This document shows, piece by piece, positions 4,108-8,134 of a stretch of DNA of 8,134 nt. Source of the DNA: an uncultured Lysobacteraceae bacterium (GTDB lineage: Bacteria; Pseudomonadota; Gammaproteobacteria; Xanthomonadales; Rhodanobacteraceae); contig CAMLLF010000146.1 in NCBI GenBank assembly GCA_946480705.1, positions 1-8,134 on the forward strand, in the 5' to 3' direction. The position numbers and the translations under genes were made by a program. A model generated the notes under the pieces. The model saw nothing but the letters and a program-made list of their open reading frames with translations. It had not been told where the DNA came from and ran no database searches. The stretch's first letter is position 1. The number at the start of each line of letters is the position of its first letter.

Positions 4108-6615
4108 TTACGGTGTGTAGCTGCCCGTCAGCGACACGCCCGAGAACGTCGAGTAGGCGCGCAGCATCACGAAGTACGTGCCGGCCTGCACGTTCGCGAT
4201 CGTGCATGTCTCGGCGTTGCCGCCGATATACGGGCGGCAGTCGTAGCTCGAGGTCGTCGGCGCCGAGCCGAACTTGACGAAGAGATCCGCGTCGCCCGTG
4301 CCGCCGGAGGTGACGAAGGTCAGGTTCGTCGCGCCGGCGGGAACGACGAGCCGGTAGGTCTGCGTCTGCAGGCCCATGCCGGCCGACAGTCCGGTCACGG
4401 CGACGCCGTTGCAGAGGATCGTGCCGCCGCAGCCGCCCGAGAAGACTTCGACCGGCAGCGTCTTGGTCTGGATCGCGCCGCCGTTGTCCGTCACGGTCAG
4501 CGACACGGTGTACGTGCCGGGAATCGAATAGGTCTTGCTCGGATTCGCCGCGGTCGACGACGTGCCGTCTCCGAAGTTCCAGGCGTGCGAAGCGATCGAG
4601 CCGTCCTTGTCGAACGACGTGTCGGTGAACGTCGCCGTCAGTCCATTCGTCGCGAACGTGAAATTCGCAGTGGGCACGATGTTCGAGCCGCTGCCGGTCG
4701 TGTAGCTGCCGGTCAGCGAAACGCCGGAGAACGCCGAGAACGCGCGCAGCACGACGTAGTACGTGCCGGTCTGCGCAGTCGCGATGTTGCAGGTTTCCGC
4801 GTTGCCGCCGACATAAGGACGGCAGTCATAGCTCGACGTCGTCGGCGCGGAACCGAACTTGACGTAGAGGTCCGCATCGCCCGTGCCGCCGCTCGTGACG
4901 AACCGCAGGTTCGATGCGCCGGCCGGAACGACGAGCGTATACGTCGCCGTCGCGCCGCCCGCAGCGGCCGACAGGCCGGTCGCGGCGACGCCGTTGCACA
5001 GCACGGTACCGTCGCAACCGTTCGAGGCGATCGTGACCGACGAGGTCTTCGTATGTGTCGCTCCGCGGTCGTCCGTCACGGTCAGCGAAACGCTGTACGT
5101 CCCCGAGGCCGCATACATCTTGCTCGGACTTGTCGCGGTCGACGTCGTGCCGTCGCCGAAATTCCACGCGCGCGAAACGATGCTGCCGTCGCTGTCGCTC
5201 GAGCTGTCCGTGAACACCGCGGCGAAGCCGTTCGTCACGAAGCCGAAGTTTGCGGTCGGTGCGGCATTCGGCGCGGCGACGGTGACCCATTTCGAGATCG
5301 AGTTCGCCGTGCCGGCGTTGTCCGTGACGGTCAGCAGGACGCTGTACGTGCCGCTGCTCGCGTAGGTTTTCACCGGGTTCGCGGCCGTCGACGTCGTGCC
5401 GTCGCCGAAGGTCCAGAAGCGAGACGCGATCGTGCCGTCCGGATCGTTCGACGCGTCGGTGAACGTTGCGGTCAGATGCGTCGCCGCGAACGAGAAGTTT
5501 GCGGCCGGCGGCTGGTTGCCGGTGGCCGGGCCGTAGAGTTCGGCCGTCGCGAGCGGGCCGGATCCGCCGGCAAAAAGCACATTTCCATTATTCAGCAAGG
5601 TGGCGGAGAAGAACCGCGTGCGCGAGGCGTTCAGCGAGCCGGCGCTCGACCAGGTGCCGGACGCGGCGTCATAGCGTTCCACGCTGCTGGTCACCGTCGT
5701 GTTTGTGTAGCCGCCGCCGACGAGCACGTTGCCGTCCGCGAGCGCCACGGCCGTATGACCGGAGCGCGGTCCCGCGAGGGCGCCTGTCGCCGAGAACGTC
5801 TGCGTCGCCGGATCGAACAGCTCGGCGCCGCTCAGCTTGCCCGTGCTGTTTTGTCCGCCGGCAATCAGGATGCGGCCGTCGGCGAGCGGCGTAGCCGATG
5901 CGGAGTGGCGTGCCGTCAGCATCGAACCCGTGGCGCTCCACGTATTCGTCGCGGGATCCCAGATGTCCGCGCTCGCGAGGATCGTGTTCGAGCTGTCCTG
6001 GCCGCCGGCCAGCAGCACCCGGCCGTCCGGCAGCAGCGCGGCGGCTGAACCCGAACGCGTCGTGCTCAGCGGAATGGCCTGGCTGAACATGCCGGAGGGC
6101 GGATGGAAGACCTGCGAGTTGTTCGAGTTCAGGACGAGCACGTTGCCGTCGAGCAGCGTGATGGTGGTCAGGCGGGCCGAGGATGTGTTGCCGGTCAGCG
6201 AGCCCGCCGCCATGCTCCAGCTCGCGCTGGCCGGATCGTAGATTTCCGCGTTGCCGAGGAACAGGCTGCCCGACGTGGTCTGGCGCACGCCGCCGACGAA
6301 GAGAATGCGTCCGTCGGCGAGCGTGGCGACGCTGCCCGGGCTGCGTGCCTCGATGAGCGGCGAGGCCGGCGTGAACGTGCCGCTGGCGGGATCGTAGATT
6401 TCGACGCTGGCGGTGCTGGGGCCGCCGGTCGAGTAGCCGCCGGCGACGAGCACGCGGCCATCGGGAAGTCTTGCCGCGCCGTGTTCGGAGCGCGGGGTCG
6501 ACATCGACCCGGTCGACTCCAGCGCGTTTGCGGCCGGAGCGACGGACAGCAGCGGCAGTATCGCGGAAAGACACTGCAGCGCGAACGTGCGTGGGTATCG
6601 GAAGGAACAGTGCAT
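4108..6615 (-). CDS. Secreted Kelch-repeat protein with three PKD and two PPC-like domains
   Basis: An 835-residue exported protein. The signal peptide is residues 1-31, with likely cleavage after ANA. Seven Kelch-type strands with the DGRxLxAGG pattern fall at about 52, 101, 156, 197, 246, 294 and 343, predicting a beta-propeller over roughly 35-365. PKD domains follow at about 369-447, 450-529 and 646-725, each with an FGDGT core and a GTYxVxLTVTD strand. PPC-like (pre-peptidase C-terminal) domains lie at about 534-638 and 729-834. Each has GGTGDADL and four cysteines (534, 540, 598, 609 and 729, 735, 793, 804) suited to two disulfides. PKD and PPC domains are common on secreted bacterial proteases and glycan hydrolases, but no catalytic domain is visible here, so a binding or adhesive role is inferred. 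ATG 6615 is chosen because the signal peptide starts there; a weak GAGAAG lies about nine bases upstream. An earlier in-frame start at 7179 would add 188 low-complexity residues before the signal peptide. Confidence 0.93.
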   Translation of the reverse strand: MHCSFRYPRTFALQCLSAILPLLSVAPAANALESTGSMSTPRSEHGAARLPDGRVLVAGGYSTGGPSTASVEIYDPASGTFTPASPLIEARSPGSVATLADGRILFVGGVRQTTSGSLFLGNAEIYDPASASWSMAAGSLTGNTSSARLTTITLLDGNVLVLNSNNSQVFHPPSGMFSQAIPLSTTRSGSAAALLPDGRVLLAGGQDSSNTILASADIWDPATNTWSATGSMLTARHSASATPLADGRILIAGGQNSTGKLSGAELFDPATQTFSATGALAGPRSGHTAVALADGNVLVGGGYTNTTVTSSVERYDAASGTWSSAGSLNASRTRFFSATLLNNGNVLFAGGSGPLATAELYGPATGNQPPAANFSFAATHLTATFTDASNDPDGTIASRFWTFGDGTTSTAANPVKTYASSGTYSVLLTVTDNAGTANSISKWVTVAAPNAAPTANFGFVTNGFAAVFTDSSSDSDGSIVSRAWNFGDGTTSTATSPSKMYAASGTYSVSLTVTDDRGATHTKTSSVTIASNGCDGTVLCNGVAATGLSAAAGGATATYTLVVPAGASNLRFVTSGGTGDADLYVKFGSAPTTSSYDCRPYVGGNAETCNIATAQTGTYYVVLRAFSAFSGVSLTGSYTTGSGSNIVPTANFTFATNGLTATFTDTSFDKDGSIASHAWNFGDGTSSTAANPSKTYSIPGTYTVSLTVTDNGGAIQTKTLPVEVFSGGCGGTILCNGVAVTGLSAGMGLQTQTYRLVVPAGATNLTFVTSGGTGDADLFVKFGSAPTTSSYDCRPYIGGNAETCTIANVQAGTYFVMLRAYSTFSGVSLTGSYTP
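4114..5268 (-). repeat. Tandem duplication of the PKD-PPC module within the Kelch gene
   Basis: Residues 450-639 (bases 4699-5268) and 645-834 (bases 4114-4683) are two copies of one PKD-plus-PPC unit. They are offset by 195 residues (585 bases): the FGDGT, CxGTxLCNGV, TSSYDCRPY and GNAETC blocks all recur at that spacing. The DNA is still clearly similar but no longer identical, so the duplication is not recent. The first PKD (369-447) lies outside the unit and has no PPC of its own. Confidence 0.85.
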
Positions 6616-7114
6616 GGTTGTCGTCTTCTCGGGAGTGTTGTTGGACAGGTGGGGCGGAACGCAGCGTAATGACCGGAACGGTCGGAAATGAGGCAGGACG
6701 ATGCGCGCAGTCGGCGCGCCGTCGTGCGTGTCGGGGCCGCCGGCGGGGCGGCATCTTTTCCTCGGATACAGGGAAAACCGGTAGAAAAAAGCGGCCGCGT
6801 CGAGAGCCGGGCCGGGTTCATTTCGTGTGGCGGAACGCAAGGCTCCGATTCGTCGAGGCGGTACTCGACGCAGCGAACGGATGGAGTCGACCATCGGGCG
6901 GTTGTCGATTTGAATGCGGTTCTGCTTCTTCCTTGAGGCATGACGGTCGCGTTTCGGCTCGTCGTGTCGTGATCGGTGTTGCCGCGATGTCGGCAGCTGC
7001 CGCGTGCGAAGAGCATGCGCCTGGGGCATCTCACACCGCGCGACGGAGCGGGAAGGGTGGCGACGTCCTCCGGGTCGTGTGCGCGAGCTTGACGAACGAG
7101 ATCGCGATATCCCT

Positions 7115-7150
7115 ACCGGCGCAGCCGGCATGCCGGAGAACGGCGCCGGT
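7115..7150. repeat. Nested inverted repeat (cruciform-like)
   Basis: ACCGGCGC (7115-7122) pairs with GCGCCGGT (7143-7150). Inside it lies a perfect 12-base palindrome, CCGGCATGCCGG (7125-7136). It is far upstream of the Kelch gene. Such stems also arise by chance in GC-rich DNA. Confidence 0.4.
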
Positions 7151-7236
7151 CCGGCAGGCGTCCTGCGCTGCGTTGGCATCGTGAATCCTCGGAAGCGAGC
7201 TGGGTCTCCGCGCCGGCCGTTCCGGCGCAGTGCTGC

Positions 7237-7252
7237 CGTCAGGTCCCTGACG
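7237..7252. promoter_or_regulatory. Compact 16-bp dyad, possible operator
   Basis: CGTCAGG (7237-7243) and CCTGACG (7246-7252) form a 7-bp dyad with a TC centre, too tight for an RNA hairpin but suitable for a dimeric DNA-binding protein. It lies about 620 bases upstream of the Kelch start, so its target is unclear. Confidence 0.25.
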
Positions 7253-7340
7253 ACAACCCGGTGCGGCGATGATCACGCGCGTCGGACGCGGCCGGACGTG
7301 ACATGAACCAGGCCTCGTTGCAGGTGCTCCCGGCGGCGTT

Positions 7341-7374
7341 GCCGGCGCAATGTGCTGCGCCCCGTTGCGCCGGC
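7341..7374. repeat. REP-core-like hairpin without GTAG head
   Basis: GCCGGCGCAA (7341-7350) pairs perfectly with TTGCGCCGGC (7365-7374) around a 14-base loop. It contains the GGCGCAA/TTGCGCC core of the REPs elsewhere in the window, and its left arm continues into GGCGCAATG as in the copy at 1363. It has no GTAG at either side, so it may be a degenerate REP or a chance match. Confidence 0.4.
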
Positions 7375-7768
7375 GGTTGATCAGGAACGCATCATGCCGA
7401 CGTGGCGCGGCGGGGGCGGCGTGCACTATCGCGTTCGCAAACGGACGGCCGGTTTCGAGCATCGTTCTTCGACGTCGTCACGATTGAACTTCCGTTCCTA
7501 CATTCGCCGACGAATTTCTTGAACTCGATAGCCAGCCGCCGCCGCTACGGAATCGTCTTCGCTCGTAGTGCCGGCGACGTGACGAAGCACCTGCTCGCGT
7601 TCTGACTCGATCAGAAACCGCTCCGTATCAACGTGAATCCGATGCCTTATGTCACGGAACGCAACGTAGCGGATCCCGCCGGCGCCGTTCCCGCACCGCG
7701 AACAAACGCTGCCATCGGCTCGGCTGACGCGCTTGGCGATGCCGTGACATGCCCGCAGGAAAATCTAG

Positions 7769-8053
7769 ATGAATGCATCCGGTTCTTGTCGATCGATGCA
7801 TCGGTTCCTCGGCAATTTAAAAAAGATTTGCCGGGTTTTTGAACGCTTTGTTACTGATGTCCAGTGCCCGCCGTACGCCTGGCACCAGCTCGGCTCCTCA
7901 CCGCTGACCGGTTGCGGGACATGTTTTCCACGTGACCGGCTCGACGGCTCTGCCATTCGTCTTTCGCACGATGAATACCGCACTACGGAGGAGTCGTGCG
8001 TCCGCTTCCTCTTGTCTGCTGAAGAGTCAATCCAACTCAGGGGTTCTGCATGA
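7769..8053 (+). CDS. Marginal 94-residue ORF overlapping the next start codon
   Basis: The ATG at 7769 has AGGA eight bases upstream. The frame ends at TGA 8051-8053, which overlaps the next gene's ATG as ATGA, a geometry typical of translational coupling. Against it: no recognisable family, no periodic hydrophobic pattern, scattered cysteines, and a terminator-like hairpin (7810-7840) within the frame. A coincidental frame is more likely than a gene, but a leader peptide or small coupled protein is possible. Confidence 0.2.
   Translation: MNASGSCRSMHRFLGNLKKICRVFERFVTDVQCPPYAWHQLGSSPLTGCGTCFPRDRLDGSAIRLSHDEYRTTEESCVRFLLSAEESIQLRGSA
7810..7840 (+). terminator. Weak terminator-like hairpin in AT-rich patch
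   Basis: CGGCAA (7810-7815) and TTGCCG (7828-7833) form a 6-bp stem around a 12-base A-rich loop, followed by GGTTTTT (7834-7840). It resembles a minimal intrinsic terminator on the plus strand, but no convincing plus-strand gene lies immediately upstream. The A/T tracts could equally be part of a promoter or a nucleoid-protein binding region for the gene at 8050. Confidence 0.3.
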
Positions 8054-8134
8054 GAAACGCTTCAATCATCACGCTCACATCGGCGATCGGTTTCGCGCTG
8101 ATGGGGGTAGGAATCCAAAGTTCTGCGCCCGCTC
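8050..8134 (+). CDS. N-terminus of an exported protein (3' end outside window)
   Basis: ATG 8050 is preceded by a strong Shine-Dalgarno AGGGG (8039-8043) with a six-base spacer. The 28 codons present encode MRNASIITL, then a hydrophobic stretch (SAIGFALMGVGI), then SSAPA, which has the shape of a Sec signal peptide near its cleavage region. The mature protein is beyond the window, so function cannot be assigned. No clear sigma-70 promoter was found close upstream. Confidence 0.7.
   Translation, partial: MRNASIITLTSAIGFALMGVGIQSSAPA

Larger units (their letters stand above)
6616..8049. other. Long region without a convincing gene
   Basis: About 1.4 kb between divergently oriented genes (Kelch gene leftward, exported protein rightward). 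Reading frames here are Arg/Pro/Ala-rich shadows or short frames without recognisable protein character. The GC content falls to the right; 7801-7860 has only 24 G or C in 60 bases. Dyads occur at 7115-7150, 7237-7252, 7341-7374 and 7810-7833. No tRNA, rRNA, transposase or CRISPR was seen. It could be a large intergenic region holding both genes' promoters, or the eroded remains of a lost gene. Confidence 0.6.

Noticed and set aside
3950..4207. Upstream extension of the hydrolase to 4207
   Set aside because: It would translate the hairpin at 4045-4087 and overlap the Kelch gene; the fold is complete from 3949, which has its own ribosome site.
3778..6048. Plus-strand 756-codon open frame across the Kelch gene
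   Set aside because: Extremely Arg/Ala-rich with no domain; it is the antisense shadow of the GC-rich Kelch/PKD gene and also runs across the hydrolase start.
6775..6800. T-run with GCGGCCGC on the minus strand as a terminator
   Set aside because: The flanking stem is only about four base pairs and there is no minus-strand gene upstream to end.
6616..7179. Upstream extension of the Kelch gene to an ATG at 7179
   Set aside because: The added 188 residues are low-complexity and would bury a clear signal peptide that starts at 6615.
7498..7730. Minus-strand open stretch ending at TAG 7498-7500 with a soluble-protein look near its end
   Set aside because: No ATG or upstream GTG/TTG start gives a reasonable protein; only an internal GTG exists and no family is recognised.

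Overview
The window is GC-rich DNA with strongly GC-biased third codon positions. Its REP-type palindromes, its fold families and its gene spacing point to a beta-proteobacterium, most likely Burkholderia sensu lato. That assignment is an inference from composition and general familiarity; nothing in the window fixes species or replicon. The content is accessory and secretion-oriented rather than housekeeping: three or four of the products look exported.

Layout, left to right. (1) 1-515, + strand: the 3' part of a beta/gamma-crystallin protein with four Greek-key motifs, each ending in a calcium-site-like D/N-D/N-x-x-S-S signature, followed by a strong terminator hairpin. (2) 680-1366, +: a small class I SAM-dependent methyltransferase behind a plausible sigma-70 promoter. 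(3) 1363-1560: a REP/BIME cluster between convergent genes. A GTAG-headed palindrome starts on the last codons of the methyltransferase, an oppositely oriented REP with a different loop lies downstream with two decayed tandem copies, and a diverged copy of the methyltransferase 3' end follows. (4) 1597-2628 (or 2697), -: a predicted lipoprotein of unknown function. (5) 2854-2991, -: a short protein-like tail with no convincing start, just beyond another single REP at 3026-3056. (6) 3086-3949, -: an alpha/beta hydrolase with an Asp nucleophile (epoxide hydrolase/haloalkane dehalogenase-like class). (7) 4108-6615, -: an 835-residue secreted protein made of seven Kelch-type motifs, three PKD domains and two PPC-like domains; the PKD-PPC module is tandemly duplicated. 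(8) 6616-8049: about 1.4 kb with no convincing gene, but with several dyads, an AT-rich patch and a marginal 94-codon ORF. (9) 8050-end, +: the signal peptide of another exported protein, cut by the window edge, with a good Shine-Dalgarno.

The genes do not form one obvious pathway. The three minus-strand genes are codirectional, but the long hairpin between the Kelch gene and the hydrolase, and the REP after the hydrolase, argue for separate transcripts. No mobile element with a transposase, no tRNA or rRNA, and no CRISPR array was found. The points most worth checking are the composite REP/BIME with its duplicated gene end, the duplicated PKD-PPC module, the Asp-nucleophile hydrolase with a dyad in its leader, and the long structured upstream region at 6616-8049. 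I see no clear sign of a wholly new system.
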